Source: RGIG250 sp964540025
GTDB lineage: Bacteria > Bacillota > Negativicutes > Selenomonadales > Selenomonadaceae
Assembly: GCA_964540025.1 (NCBI GenBank)
Contig: CAZIKQ010000001.1
Location: 1 to 64,000, forward strand
Direction: 5' to 3'
Length of the DNA stretch: 64,000 nucleotides
Under the pieces are notes generated by a model. That model worked only from the letters and a program-made list of their open reading frames with translations. It was not told the origin of the DNA and searched no databases. The position numbers and the translations under genes are program-made. Each line of letters opens with the position of its first letter. The first letter of the stretch is position 1. This document shows positions 52,954-61,988 of this stretch, in pieces.

Positions 52954-53907
52954 TCAGTAAAACGCGCTGACGATCGTCATGTAAACGGGGATGGTAATCA
53001 GGCCAAAGAGGATTGTAATCATGCTCAAGGCAGCAGCGTATTGGCTGTCGGCCCCGTAGTTTTTCGCAACAATGGCCATCTGCGTCATGGCTGGCATAGC
53101 CGCCTGCATGACGAATACCTTTATGGAAAGAGGCGTTGCGGGAACAAACGGCACAAGCGTCATAACGCAGAGCGGCGAGATGAAAAAGCGGCCGGTCAAA
53201 CCCCAAATAACATCGCGTTCAAAGCGGAATGTCCGCAGCGGAATGCGGCTGATTTCGATGCCGATGAAAAGGAGCGACAGCAGCGTCGTGAGATTGCCGA
53301 TATATGACAGCCCCGCGCGCAGAAAAGCTGGCAGGGGACACTCTGCAAAGATGAGAACCAGCGCAGTCAAAAAGCCAAGAAGAGGCGGCGAAAACAGTTT
53401 TTTCAGAATGGTTCGGGAGAAAAACGCCTCCGTGCTTCCCGTTGTATCGGCCAATATATTCTGTACGCCGAACGTCCAGAAGAAAATCGTGTTTGCCATA
53501 TAATAAAGCATCACGGCGGGAATGCTTTCATCCCCAAAGAGGGCGAGATTGACCGGCAGCCCGATAAAGACCGTATTGGCGATAAAAAAATTCGTTGTAA
53601 AAACGCCGCGCCGTCCCTTACGGACATGAAGCAGGCGCGCAACGATATGAGAAACGAACATCGCGAGGAGAATCGAGAGCACCGGCAGCAGGAGATCCGG
53701 GGCAAGCCTGCATAACCCCTCGGCGGTAAAGCTTCGCGTGAGGCCAACGACGAGATAGCAGGGCAGCGATACATTTGTCACCAGCCGTGAGATAACCGCG
53801 CCGCTCTCAGCGTGGAACCAGCCCCGCCGATTGAGAATAAAACCCGCGCTAACGACGATAATGATCGTAAAAATTCCCTGCAAGGCCTGCAGAACGTACC
53901 CGAGCAC
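52954..53907 (-). CDS. AEC-family transporter (auxin efflux carrier/malonate-malate type)
   Basis: 317 residues with ten hydrophobic segments and the inverted two-times-five layout of the family. Landmarks are SRLVTNVSLPCYLVVGLTRS near the start and FVMQAAMPAMTQMAIVAKNYGAD in the second half, where bile/AEC carriers bind their anion. Some members (MdcF, MleP) move malonate or malate. It stands just past the mad operon terminator, so a dicarboxylate substrate is plausible but unproven. Confidence 0.85.
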   Translation of the reverse strand: MLGYVLQALQGIFTIIIVVSAGFILNRRGWFHAESGAVISRLVTNVSLPCYLVVGLTRSFTAEGLCRLAPDLLLPVLSILLAMFVSHIVARLLHVRKGRRGVFTTNFFIANTVFIGLPVNLALFGDESIPAVMLYYMANTIFFWTFGVQNILADTTGSTEAFFSRTILKKLFSPPLLGFLTALVLIFAECPLPAFLRAGLSYIGNLTTLLSLLFIGIEISRIPLRTFRFERDVIWGLTGRFFISPLCVMTLVPFVPATPLSIKVFVMQAAMPAMTQMAIVAKNYGADSQYAAALSMITILFGLITIPVYMTIVSAFY

Positions 53908-54074
53908 AAGAAATCACCCTTTCCGCTATGTTCGCTGCATAGAATATAATTCAGAAATCATCATAAAAGCTAAGAGACGCTTATTGCGCACCGCCGGAAA
54001 AGAAATGACGAACAACGACGCGATAGGGACAGCATACGGCAGAAGACATACGCGCGCCCCATATCTACATGAGT

Positions 54075-54106
54075 AAAGCCCAGCAAAAAAAAGCTGGGCT
54101 TTTACT
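54075..54106. terminator. Terminator at the end of the mad operon
   Basis: A 10-bp perfect stem AAAGCCCAGC/GCTGGGCTTT (54075-54084 and 54093-54102) with an 8-base loop, 39 bases past the madM stop. The U run is short on the minus strand and longer on the plus strand. No gene is evident between it and the AEC transporter. Confidence 0.7.
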
Positions 54107-54140
54107 TTAACAGGTAAAAAATGGCGATAACCAAGACTGT

Positions 54141-54896
54141 TTATCCAAAAATAGCCTGCGTCAGGAAGTAGAACACCGAAGGGAAGGTCAGGCAGCCCGA
54201 ACCTGTATAGAATGTCGCGGTCATCGCTGCGTAAGGAACGAGCTTCGGATTGACTGCGGCCATACCAGCGGCAGTGCCGCTGGTGGTACCCATGAGCCCG
54301 CCAAAAATCATAGCGGCCTGCGGATTATCCAAGCCGACGGCTTTGGCCACAAACGGCGTGCAGATCATAACGAGCACGCTCTTGACGACACCCGCCGCAA
54401 TGCTGATGGCAATGACCTCCGAGGAAGCGCCAAGCGCCGCTCCCGTCACAGGTCCTACGACGAAGGTTGCGACGCCGGCGCCGATCGTATTCAGGCTGAC
54501 AGCATCACGATAGCCGAACGCATAAGCGATTGCCACACCAGCGATCCACGAAGTCACCAGTCCTAAAACGAGGGAAATAACGCCGACCGCACCCACCTTT
54601 TTAATCTCGCGCAGATCCGCGCCAAATGCCGTCGAAACGATTGCAAAGTCACGGAACATTGCCCCGCCCATCATGCCGATACCGGCAAACATGGGAATCA
54701 ATGCAATTCCTTTAGAGCCGCCGCCAAGGTAAGCAAGGACAAGGCCGAAGAAAATCGCCACAGCCGAACCATGAATGCGGCCTTTCGTCAATCCGGCCAG
54801 CTTATAAGCGACGAGGTTCGTTAAACCGATAAGCACAAAGGCGAAGATGAGCCCGTTTTTTGTCAACACCTTGCTGAACATCGCTGCAATATCCAT
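54141..54896 (-). CDS. madM: Malonate transporter subunit MadM
   Basis: 251 residues, about eight transmembrane segments. It matches the larger MadLM subunit: FAFVLIGLTNLVAYKLAGLTKG near the start, GRIHGSAVAIFFGL, GIGMMGGAMFRDFAIVSTAFGADL, and a Gly/Ala-rich ASSEVIAISIAAG region. MadL and MadM together import malonate in Malonomonas. It begins at the last base of madL and is the final gene of the operon. Confidence 0.9.
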   Translation of the reverse strand: MDIAAMFSKVLTKNGLIFAFVLIGLTNLVAYKLAGLTKGRIHGSAVAIFFGLVLAYLGGGSKGIALIPMFAGIGMMGGAMFRDFAIVSTAFGADLREIKKVGAVGVISLVLGLVTSWIAGVAIAYAFGYRDAVSLNTIGAGVATFVVGPVTGAALGASSEVIAISIAAGVVKSVLVMICTPFVAKAVGLDNPQAAMIFGGLMGTTSGTAAGMAAVNPKLVPYAAMTATFYTGSGCLTFPSVFYFLTQAIFG

Positions 54897-55288
54897 TATT
54901 TCACCGCCGTTTCTTCATCGCTGATTTCGCCTTGACCTTTTTTCCCACGGGAAAGGATGGGAATCAGGGCAAAACCCAGGATAACCCCGAGAAGCCCGCC
55001 GCCGATTGCAACCGCGCCGCCAGAGAGCGCGGCAACGACATTTTGAATGGAACTCATCGCAACGACAATCGGAATGTACATTGCGCTCCAAAACGCGATT
55101 CCTTCCTGGCTCTTCTTGTCCAGCCAGCCGTCATCGATGCCTTTATTTGCCAGGATGATCAAGAGCAGCATGGCAAAGCCGACACCACCGACATTCGCCT
55201 TGACGCCGAGAAGCACGCCGAGCACATCTCCGGCGAAAATGCCGGCGATATAACAAGCCGCAAGCAGCGCTACACCATAGATAACCAT
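54896..55288 (-). CDS. madL: Malonate transporter subunit MadL
   Basis: 130 residues with four transmembrane segments. ALLAACYIAGIFAGDVLGVLLG and KGIDDGWLDKKSQEGIAFWS are the MadL landmarks. GAGG lies before the ATG; the stop overlaps madM. The 173 bases between madF and madL hold no gene; a separate promoter there is possible but not visible. Confidence 0.9.
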   Translation of the reverse strand: MVIYGVALLAACYIAGIFAGDVLGVLLGVKANVGGVGFAMLLLIILANKGIDDGWLDKKSQEGIAFWSAMYIPIVVAMSSIQNVVAALSGGAVAIGGGLLGVILGFALIPILSRGKKGQGEISDEETAVK

Positions 55289-55461
55289 AAATTTACCTCC
55301 TCAGTACAATTTTTTATTATCACCGCAGGAAAAACAGATCCTGAAAACGACGAAACAACTGAGAATGTCATACTTTATCGAAAAAATAACCTTCGGCAAA
55401 AGGGGCGGCATGGCAACAAAATTCACTCATACCGCCTCACTCTCACCTATTAAAGGAGGGT

Positions 55462-55671
55462 TTACTCGACGATAGCCAGCACCTGACCGGCACGAACCCT
55501 GTCCCCTTCCTTGACCTTGTACTCCTTGACAACTCCGGCGGCAGGGGAAGGAACTAATTGCTTCATCTTCATAGCCTCCATGACGATGAGAACATCCTTG
55601 ACGGCAACGCTGTCGCCAACGGCTTTTTCAAAACGGACGATTTTTCCGGGAACGCGTGATTTTACTTCCAT
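55462..55671 (-). CDS. madF: Biotin carrier protein MadF, second copy
   Basis: 69 residues, a bare biotinyl/lipoyl domain: VKSRVPGKIVRFEKAVGDSV, then MEAMKMKQLVPSPAAGVVKE with biotin-accepting Lys35 in AMKM, and a closing GDRVRAGQVLAIVE. MadF carries the carboxyl group from malonyl-ACP (MadC/D) to MadB. It differs from the copy at 55716 by a single residue (Ala for Val in SPxAGVV) although about a tenth of the bases differ. Confidence 0.93.
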   Translation of the reverse strand: MEVKSRVPGKIVRFEKAVGDSVAVKDVLIVMEAMKMKQLVPSPAAGVVKEYKVKEGDRVRAGQVLAIVE

Positions 55672-55715
55672 GATAATATCTCCCTTACTTTGATTAAAAA
55701 TTGTTTATTCCTGAA

Positions 55716-55925
55716 TCACTCGACGATAGCCAGCACCTGCCCCGCGCGGACGCGGTCCCCTTCCTTGACCTTGTACTCCTTGACAACGCCGGCAACAGGG
55801 GAAGGAACGAGCTGTTTCATCTTCATAGCCTCCATGACGATGAGAACGTCCTTGACGGCAACGCTGTCGCCGACCGCCTTTTCAAAACGAACGATTTTTC
55901 CGGGAACGCGTGATTTTACTTCCAT
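55716..55925 (-). CDS. madF: Biotin carrier protein MadF, first copy
   Basis: 69 residues with the same biotin site (AMKM, Lys35). Start at 55925 because AAGGAG lies ahead and it matches the other copy; the longer frame adds 24 residues with no family match. Tandem duplicate of the gene at 55462, 44 bases apart, with the flanking ribosome-binding region also copied. Two copies could raise the supply of carrier for the decarboxylase. Confidence 0.93.
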   Translation of the reverse strand: MEVKSRVPGKIVRFEKAVGDSVAVKDVLIVMEAMKMKQLVPSPVAGVVKEYKVKEGDRVRAGQVLAIVE

Positions 55926-56006
55926 GATAAAGTCTCCTTTGTTTTTCTTAAATTTACGGGTGTGGTTTCGTGACGAACTGTTGCCATCGCATTTCAAGCC
56001 GTCACA

Positions 56007-56678
56007 TCACGATAAATATTCCGTTATTTGCTGACGTTCGAGCAGCGCGACGTCGTGCAGGCTCTTACCCAAAACGGTCCTGGTATCGGCGAAAATCTCA
56101 GCGATCTTCACGCCGTAGCCATTGCGGAATTCGACCTCAACATCCATTCTGACATCAGGGTAAAGACGGCGCGCTTCTTCCGCAAAGGCCGACAAGCGTT
56201 CCAGAGAAGCCTCCTGAACGAGCAGGTCAAGGTCAGAATCCAAATCGGTATAAGGGAGTCCTGTCGCCATTTCAAGCGCCACAGACCCAAGCACCCCAAC
56301 TCTCAAATTCATGCTCTGCCCGAGCTTCGCCAGCATGACGGCTGCTTCTATACAGCGATGACGCGGCGTGACAGGCAAATTGACAACATCATAGGGACGC
56401 ATCACATGGCTTACTTCGGCGATAGGCACCCGCGCAGGAATGCGGATGCGGTTATCGTCAAGACGAAGATAATGAACGAACCCGATGGGAATTGTTTCAG
56501 GTGAAATTGGTTCATCACGGCGCACGATGCCGGGAATGTCGGCCGGGCCCATGAGAATCTCCTCTACCATATCGAGCATAGTTCCCTGATAAAAGTGCAG
56601 CAGCTGCTCTTGCAGGAACAGCTTGCCCTTATCGGTAACAAATGCGAGATCATGTCTTAAAAAGACCGTTTTTTCCAT
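56007..56678 (-). CDS. madG: Malonate decarboxylase holo-ACP synthase (phosphoribosyl-dephospho-CoA transferase)
   Basis: 223 residues of the MdcG/MadG type. It transfers the 2'-(5''-phosphoribosyl)-3'-dephospho-CoA group to the Ser of the ACP. Seen: FLRHDLAFV start, VRRDEPISPETIPIGFVHYL, RPYDVVNLPVTPRHRCIEAA, and the nucleotidyltransferase-like GSVALEMATGLPYTDLDSDL followed by DLLV, with its DxD acidic residues. It overlaps madH by 22 bases. The partner enzyme that makes the prosthetic group precursor is not in the window. Confidence 0.9.
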   Translation of the reverse strand: MEKTVFLRHDLAFVTDKGKLFLQEQLLHFYQGTMLDMVEEILMGPADIPGIVRRDEPISPETIPIGFVHYLRLDDNRIRIPARVPIAEVSHVMRPYDVVNLPVTPRHRCIEAAVMLAKLGQSMNLRVGVLGSVALEMATGLPYTDLDSDLDLLVQEASLERLSAFAEEARRLYPDVRMDVEVEFRNGYGVKIAEIFADTRTVLGKSLHDVALLERQQITEYLS

Positions 56679-57760
56679 ACCGGATCTGCCTTCCCATTCT
56701 GTTGATAATCAACCTGCGCCTGAACCAAATCATCAAAAAGCTGCGTTTTTACCGGGCCCTCAACGATGGCGCCATCACATACATTCTTCGTCCCGCCCGT
56801 ACTCATTGAGTCAGGCACGAGGCGAAGCACGGTGTGATCAGCGCGCATTTTGACGTGTGGCGACACCCTTACAATGCGTCCCTTGATGCGCAGGATGGTT
56901 CGCGCAACCCGCTGGATGGTCGCATTGGAAGCCAGTGTCGTCGCCTCGACGATCGTCTCGTGCTCCGGATAGGCGCGCTGGCGCCGATAGGTGATGATTT
57001 TTCCGGCGCTGTCAAGAATATGACCGCTCCTCGAAACGGGGAAAGTGTCACCCATAGCCAGGCCGCCCACGACAAGCTCCTGCCGTTCTTCTTCGGCTCC
57101 CGAAAATGGCAGCAGGACAATATCATCTCTCAGCGGTACGCCATTGAGTACCAACCAGCCAAATTCCTGGCATCCGTAAAGATCGTATACCCTCGCCTGA
57201 AGCAGGTCAGCGACGGGAAGAAGCTCCAGATCCAGCGGCGTTCCCGCAGTGAGAAGCGCAAGCCCCTGGGGCAGCTCATCCATGACGCCCATGCGGTGGG
57301 CGTCCTCAAACGCAGCCCGTAAAAACGACGATTCGCCGACGACGGCCCGGGGTTTCTGCTCGTAAAGCGCCACCAAAAAAGCGTCACGGCTTGAACGCGT
57401 AAGAAATGAACATTCCAGTCCATGCGCCTTGATGGCGTCGCCTGAAAAAACGTTGACCAGCGGCGGATAAGTCACGAGCAGGCGGTCGCCGGCCTCAAGT
57501 CCAACCCGGTCAAACACGGCCCGGGAAGCGGCTATGCGATGCGACAGCTCCGCATGGGTGACGCCGACGATATTTTGAAAGGAGGACGACCCGGTGGTAA
57601 AGGTGGTATAAGCAAAATTCAAAGGGGTATGAATCTCCTCAATAACATGCGCGCTGGTAGGCCCGGCGATTTTTTTGTCTGCCAGCGTGAGGCGCGTCAT
57701 TTCCGCCAGCGTTGGCGCCGAACCGAAGTCCCTGACGAGAAGCGCAATGTCTTCGAGCAT
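56657..57760 (-). CDS. madH: Acetate:ACP ligase MadH (deacetyl-ACP acetylating enzyme)
   Basis: About 367 residues; ATG at 57760 has AAGGAGG eight bases upstream (a TTG at 57787 is the longer option). It looks like a shortened acyl-adenylate/AMP-binding enzyme: FTTGSSSFQNIVGVTHAELS, a P-loop-like 'TTGSSS', LTAGTPLDLELLPVAD, VYDLYGCQEFGW and a C-terminal TYRRQRAYPEHE region. MadH re-acetylates the ACP with acetate and ATP so the cycle can start. The position after madD matches Malonomonas (A-E-C-D-H). Confidence 0.82.
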   Translation of the reverse strand: MLEDIALLVRDFGSAPTLAEMTRLTLADKKIAGPTSAHVIEEIHTPLNFAYTTFTTGSSSFQNIVGVTHAELSHRIAASRAVFDRVGLEAGDRLLVTYPPLVNVFSGDAIKAHGLECSFLTRSSRDAFLVALYEQKPRAVVGESSFLRAAFEDAHRMGVMDELPQGLALLTAGTPLDLELLPVADLLQARVYDLYGCQEFGWLVLNGVPLRDDIVLLPFSGAEEERQELVVGGLAMGDTFPVSRSGHILDSAGKIITYRRQRAYPEHETIVEATTLASNATIQRVARTILRIKGRIVRVSPHVKMRADHTVLRLVPDSMSTGGTKNVCDGAIVEGPVKTQLFDDLVQAQVDYQQNGKADPVWKKRSF

Positions 57761-57787
57761 AAGAAGCCCCTCCTTCTGCTCCTTCAA

Positions 57788-58678
57788 TCAAGCGTCGATA
57801 TACTTATCGGCAACGGCGTTAAACTCCGCATCAAGCTTTTCGATGGTACTGATCCGGTGTGTGCGCCCGCCGCGTTCGTTCCCGAGAATCCCGCGCCCCC
57901 ACGGTCCCAGGAGTTCATATTTGCCCTCTTTTTTCAGCGCGCGAACCTCGTTTACGTGTTTAATGACATACTCGCGCATATTCTCCGGCTCCGGAACGAT
58001 TTCCTGAACGCCGCCGAGCTGATAGAAAAAATTCGCGCCGGCTGCGAAAACAGGATTCGTCTCCGAGAGCTCCTCGAGGCGCTCGATGTCCATCTTCGTT
58101 ATCCGCGAGATAGAGGTGAGGGGCATAACGTGAATCATGACGCCCCACGACTTGTCAAGGGCAAGGATATGATCCGCCTGTAAGCCGTGGCAGAGGAAGG
58201 CGCCGGAAATCGCGCGGCCGATGACCATCGCGATGATCGGATGCCCGGCCTTCCGGGCCTCGGCCAGCGCCAGCTGATACGAGCCCGTCGCCTTATTCAT
58301 GCCGGCAATCTCTTCCAGCTTACCGGGACCGTTGCCCGGCGTATCGACGACGAGAACGATCGCGCGTTTTTCTTCCAGCGGTTTATCTTTATCCGTCTCC
58401 ATCGTGTCATACACGGCATTGGCCATCTTATAGGCTTCTTCCATCCCGATGACCCCGCCGAAGACAACTGGAAATCTCTCATTGAAGGCTTCAGCGTCAT
58501 TGGCAATGATCGTGGCCGGCTTACCCTCCAGCAAAACCGTACCGACAACCGCGCCCGGTCCATATTCCGGATCCAGCGCAAAGGAACCGATATGTCCCTC
58601 ATCGAAGCTGTCCTTGTCGGCGATCATGCCGATCGCATCGCGACCGTGACCAACCATGGTTTTCTCTTCATCAAACAT
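57788..58678 (-). CDS. madD: Malonyl-ACP:biotin carboxyltransferase subunit MadD
   Basis: 296 residues of the MdcE/carboxyltransferase-gamma type: GHIGSFALDPEYGPGAVVGT, IVLVVDTPGNGPGKLEEIAG, HPIIAMVIGRAISGAFLCHG (oxyanion-hole region of the crotonase-like fold) and HVMPLTSISRITKMDIERLE. Together with MadC it moves the carboxyl group from malonyl-ACP to biotin-MadF. AAGGAGG precedes the ATG. Confidence 0.93.
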   Translation of the reverse strand: MFDEEKTMVGHGRDAIGMIADKDSFDEGHIGSFALDPEYGPGAVVGTVLLEGKPATIIANDAEAFNERFPVVFGGVIGMEEAYKMANAVYDTMETDKDKPLEEKRAIVLVVDTPGNGPGKLEEIAGMNKATGSYQLALAEARKAGHPIIAMVIGRAISGAFLCHGLQADHILALDKSWGVMIHVMPLTSISRITKMDIERLEELSETNPVFAAGANFFYQLGGVQEIVPEPENMREYVIKHVNEVRALKKEGKYELLGPWGRGILGNERGGRTHRISTIEKLDAEFNAVADKYIDA

Positions 58679-58693
58679 CTGGATTCCCTCCTT

Positions 58694-59653
58694 TTACGGG
58701 CGCACGCGGCGCTTAACGACCTTCAGGAATTCGGCGGTTCCCATATCGGGCAGTTTGTCTGGCGCTTCGTTGCCAAAATGCCGCCAAAGGTCCATCGCGT
58801 CGCCCGGTTGAAGGTCGCCGACGAGCTTTACGAGCTCCTGCTGCTCCGCAACGAGCTTTTGCGAACCGATACGCCTTCCCTTTTCGATCTCATCCATTGG
58901 CAGCGCGGCAACCTTTTTGAGCGCTTCATAGAAGGAGCCGATTGTATCCTCGACAAGATAATTACAATCGCCGACAATATATTTTTGTTTGCCGCCGGTG
59001 GTCCGATAGACCAAAGCTTTGTTGGAAGCGTCAAACTCCTCCTTGCCCATTTCCTGCTCGATTACCTCGGGTCCCGTAAGGCCAATCCGCCCTTCCTGAC
59101 TCATGATAATTACATCGGTTGCCGCAGCCACGAAGCCCATGCCGCCAAAGCAGCCGACCTTACTGCCGACTACCGCAGCGATCGGGATAATCCTGCGGGC
59201 GTCCTGAATCGCGTCCATGACCTCCGCATGAGCCAGAAGACCCGCGTTTGCCTCATGCAGACGAACGCCGCCTGTTTCAAACGAGATGGCGACCAGCGGA
59301 CGGCGCTCATCATAGTCATCCGGATGCTTCTCTTTGATTTTTGCGGCCACCTTGCGCGCCAGATGGATCGTCTCCACCATTTTTGCGCCGTTCACTTCGC
59401 CAATCGCTCCGCCGATGAATTTCCCTTCCATCGAAACGATAAAAATCGGATGCTTCCCGAGGAGGCCGACGCCAGTCACCGTGCCATCGTCAAATTCGAT
59501 CGCCGTGCCCAGCACCGGCAAATGCGGGCTGCAAATTCGATCGCGGGGGCCGAGGAGTTCAGTAAACGTTCCCTTATCGGCCATGCCAAAAGCGCGCTCT
59601 CTTGCACTTGCATTAAAGAAGCTGCTCTTTACCAACTCATCCCAAGCCTTCAT
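58694..59653 (-). CDS. madC: Malonyl-ACP:biotin carboxyltransferase subunit MadC
   Basis: 319 residues, beta-type carboxyltransferase without a zinc finger: SSFFNASARERAFGMADKGT, DGTVTGVGLLGKHPIFIVSM, EGKFIGGAIGEVNGAKMVET, FETGGVRLHEANAGLLAHAE and VVGSKVGCFGGMGFVAAATD. It forms the active site with MadD. It starts one base past the madE stop, so the two are coupled. Confidence 0.93.
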   Translation of the reverse strand: MKAWDELVKSSFFNASARERAFGMADKGTFTELLGPRDRICSPHLPVLGTAIEFDDGTVTGVGLLGKHPIFIVSMEGKFIGGAIGEVNGAKMVETIHLARKVAAKIKEKHPDDYDERRPLVAISFETGGVRLHEANAGLLAHAEVMDAIQDARRIIPIAAVVGSKVGCFGGMGFVAAATDVIIMSQEGRIGLTGPEVIEQEMGKEEFDASNKALVYRTTGGKQKYIVGDCNYLVEDTIGSFYEALKKVAALPMDEIEKGRRIGSQKLVAEQQELVKLVGDLQPGDAMDLWRHFGNEAPDKLPDMGTAEFLKVVKRRVRP

Positions 59654-59654
59654 G

Positions 59655-59981
59655 TTACACAGCCTCCTTCGCGGTCGCCTCGGCCCACGCCTGACGAAGC
59701 CTCATGTAGACGACTATCGGCGTGGCGTTATCATCGTTGATCTCGATGCTGACGTTTCCGGCGCCCGTGTCGTTTACAAATTTTTTAATCATGCGTTCCC
59801 AAACCCTGTCGAAGCCTTTGACGGGCGTCACGACTTTTGCTTTAACGCCGCCCTGTAAATCCATCTTCTCCATCAGGCATTCCATATCGCCGGAACCGGT
59901 GACGCCGAGATGGGACCATTCCTTTGCCATCTGCTCGCGATTCGCGGATTCAAATGTGAAATTCAACGTTTGCAAAGCCAT
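59655..59981 (-). CDS. madE: Malonate decarboxylase acyl carrier protein MadE
   Basis: 108 residues from ATG 59981 (TTCCTCC complement, i.e. GAGGAA, upstream); the longer frame overlaps madA and adds a basic tail with no family match. The prosthetic group site is Ser30 in GVTGSGDMECLMEK, as in MdcC. RMIKKFVNDTGAGNVSIEIND and ATPIVVYMRLRQA form the conserved C-terminal part. The ACP carries acetyl and malonyl groups between MadA, MadC/D and MadH. Confidence 0.92.
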   Translation of the reverse strand: MALQTLNFTFESANREQMAKEWSHLGVTGSGDMECLMEKMDLQGGVKAKVVTPVKGFDRVWERMIKKFVNDTGAGNVSIEINDDNATPIVVYMRLRQAWAEATAKEAV

Positions 59982-59994
59982 ATCTGATTCCTCC

Positions 59995-61668
59995 TTACCA
60001 GTTCCGGAATTTAGCCGGCGGATTATAAAGACCCTTTGACCAGACGACAAGATCGTGTACATTCTTGGCCGCAAGGCGTTCGCGCGTAGCTTTGGCAACG
60101 TCGATACCAAGATCGGCCGGCGTCTTGATAATGCCTTTTTCACGCAGGCGCTGCGTCTCGTCCGGATCCGCTGCCAGGCCCACCTCTGTGAAGCCGGCGA
60201 CGCCGCGGATGGCTGCCGTCCTCTCTTCCATGCCTGAGCATTTATGGAGATAAGCGATTCCTTCCTCCGTCACGATGTGAGTGAGATCGTCACCGTAAAT
60301 CATCACCGGTTCGATCGGCAGATTCGCGTTTTTAGCCAGGTCAAAGGCGTCAAGCCGCTCGACAAAGCCCGGCGCGAGCTTTTCACGGAAGGTTTCCTGC
60401 AGCTGCACGACCAGGCGCTTACCGCGATGCACCGGCCCCCACATCTGTTCAGCCAATCCGTATTCCTGACCAACCTTAAGCCAGGCGCCCGAGGAGTGGC
60501 GGCGGCCTTTGGGATCGCAGCCCATATTCGGCGCTCCGCCAAAGCCTGCGACGCGGGAAGCCGTAGCCGTAGAGCTGTTGCCATAGGGATCAATTTGCAA
60601 TGTGCCGCCGATGAACATATCGACAGCATAGTGACCGGCGACCTGCGAAAAGGCGCGGTTTGAACGCATCGACCCATCGGGGCCGACGAAGAAAATATCG
60701 CTGCGCGCGGCCACATAATCTTCCATCCCCAGCTCTCCGCCAAAGCAGTGAACCGACTCGACCCATCCGGTCTCTATCGCCGGAATAAGCGAAGGATGCG
60801 GGTTAAGAATAAAATTCCTGCAAATTTTGCCCCGCAGACCGAGTTCCTCCCCATAGGTCGGCAGGAGAAGCTCGATGGCAGCCGTATCGAATCCGATGCC
60901 GTGGTTCATCGACTCGACGTTGTATTCACCGTAAATTCCCTTGATCGCCATCATCGCGCGCAGGACCTGGGAATCCGTGATGAGCGCCGGATCCCGCGTG
61001 AAGAGCGGCTCAATATAAAATGGTTTCGGCGATTGGATGACATAATCAACCCAGTCCGCCGGAATATCAACGCGGGGCAGCTTGTCGACGATCTGATTCA
61101 CCTGGGCGATGACAATCCCCTGGCGGAATTTTGTCGCTTCCACAATCGCCGGAGTATCCTCCGTTGAAAAACCCGTGAAGAGATTGCCATCGGCATCCGC
61201 CATCGTGGCGGCCACCAGCGCGACGCGGGGCGTCAAATCAACGAAATAGCGGCCGTAGAGCTCAAGGTATGTATGAATGGCGCCAAGCTCCAGCCGGCCC
61301 TCCTGAAGGAACTCGGCAATGCGTCCTGCCTGCGGACCCGAGAACGACATATCGAGCTTTTTGGCAATGCCCTTTTCAAAGACATCAAGATGCTCCGGCA
61401 GCGTCAGAACCGATTGCACCATGTGCAGATCGTGAATCTTTTCAGGATCGACATCGCACAGGCACCGAGCGAGAAAATCGGCTTGTTTCTGGTTGTTGCC
61501 CTCTATGTTCACCTTGTCAAACGGCTTGATGACAGCCTCGAGCAATGCGACGGCATCCTTGGCGTCGACGACTTTACCCTCCCTGACAAGGTGCGCCGCC
61601 GCCTTCTTTCGGGCTAAGGCATCTTGTTTGCGGGTATCCCAGGTCCGGGATGTCCCCTGTTTCTCCAT
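59995..61668 (-). CDS. madA: Malonate decarboxylase alpha subunit MadA (acetyl-ACP:malonate ACP transferase)
   Basis: 557 residues, the size of MadA/MdcA. It exchanges acetate for malonate on the ACP. Matches: TWDTRKQDALARKKAAAHLV, FDKVNIEGNNQKQADFLARC, QVNQIVDKLPRVDIPADWVD, ESMNHGIGFDTAAIELLLPT, GGTLQIDPYGNSSTATASRV and FGGAPNMGCDPKGRRHSSGA. GGAG lies ahead of the ATG. It is first of the structural genes behind the hutP-terminator leader. Confidence 0.95.
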   Translation of the reverse strand: MEKQGTSRTWDTRKQDALARKKAAAHLVREGKVVDAKDAVALLEAVIKPFDKVNIEGNNQKQADFLARCLCDVDPEKIHDLHMVQSVLTLPEHLDVFEKGIAKKLDMSFSGPQAGRIAEFLQEGRLELGAIHTYLELYGRYFVDLTPRVALVAATMADADGNLFTGFSTEDTPAIVEATKFRQGIVIAQVNQIVDKLPRVDIPADWVDYVIQSPKPFYIEPLFTRDPALITDSQVLRAMMAIKGIYGEYNVESMNHGIGFDTAAIELLLPTYGEELGLRGKICRNFILNPHPSLIPAIETGWVESVHCFGGELGMEDYVAARSDIFFVGPDGSMRSNRAFSQVAGHYAVDMFIGGTLQIDPYGNSSTATASRVAGFGGAPNMGCDPKGRRHSSGAWLKVGQEYGLAEQMWGPVHRGKRLVVQLQETFREKLAPGFVERLDAFDLAKNANLPIEPVMIYGDDLTHIVTEEGIAYLHKCSGMEERTAAIRGVAGFTEVGLAADPDETQRLREKGIIKTPADLGIDVAKATRERLAAKNVHDLVVWSKGLYNPPAKFRNW

Positions 61669-61988
61669 CTGAAACGCTCCTTTCTAAATTTTGGATACAG
61701 GAATCAAGACAATCGGGAGGCGGAGATTTCGCGTTTATGCGCCAGTACCACTCGCCCTTTTATCCTTTGGCTCGCGTTCTGTAACATCAACGTATCTTTC
61801 CTTTGAAATCAGACCCAAACGAAAAATCAAACCGGCGCCCCCGAAACGGCATGAAATTTGTGACTGCAGAAGAGTCATTCGCCTTTGAAAAACGAATACG
61901 GAACGACAGCAGCGCAGCTGCCGCCAAAAAGAAAGCCAGTACCCACCTCCCTTTGTTTTTCCAAAGCTTCAAATCAGCTCATAGAGAT
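61669..61988 (-). other. Untranslated leader between the mad terminator and madA
   Basis: About 320 bases, minus-strand sense. It contains the madA ribosome-binding site and a 61-codon frame (61787-61972) with a hydrophobic start, but that frame begins with TTG and has no ribosome-binding site. I see no clear promoter, no riboswitch I can name and no other gene, so madA expression appears to depend on readthrough from upstream. Confidence 0.5.

Noticed and set aside
53831..54076. Plus-strand frame of 81 codons upstream of the AEC carrier
   Set aside because: Overlaps the 5' end of the AEC gene, low-complexity basic product, no ribosome-binding site.
61787..61972. 61-codon frame in the mad leader with a hydrophobic start
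   Set aside because: Begins with TTG, has no ribosome-binding site and no family resemblance; kept only as a note under the leader.
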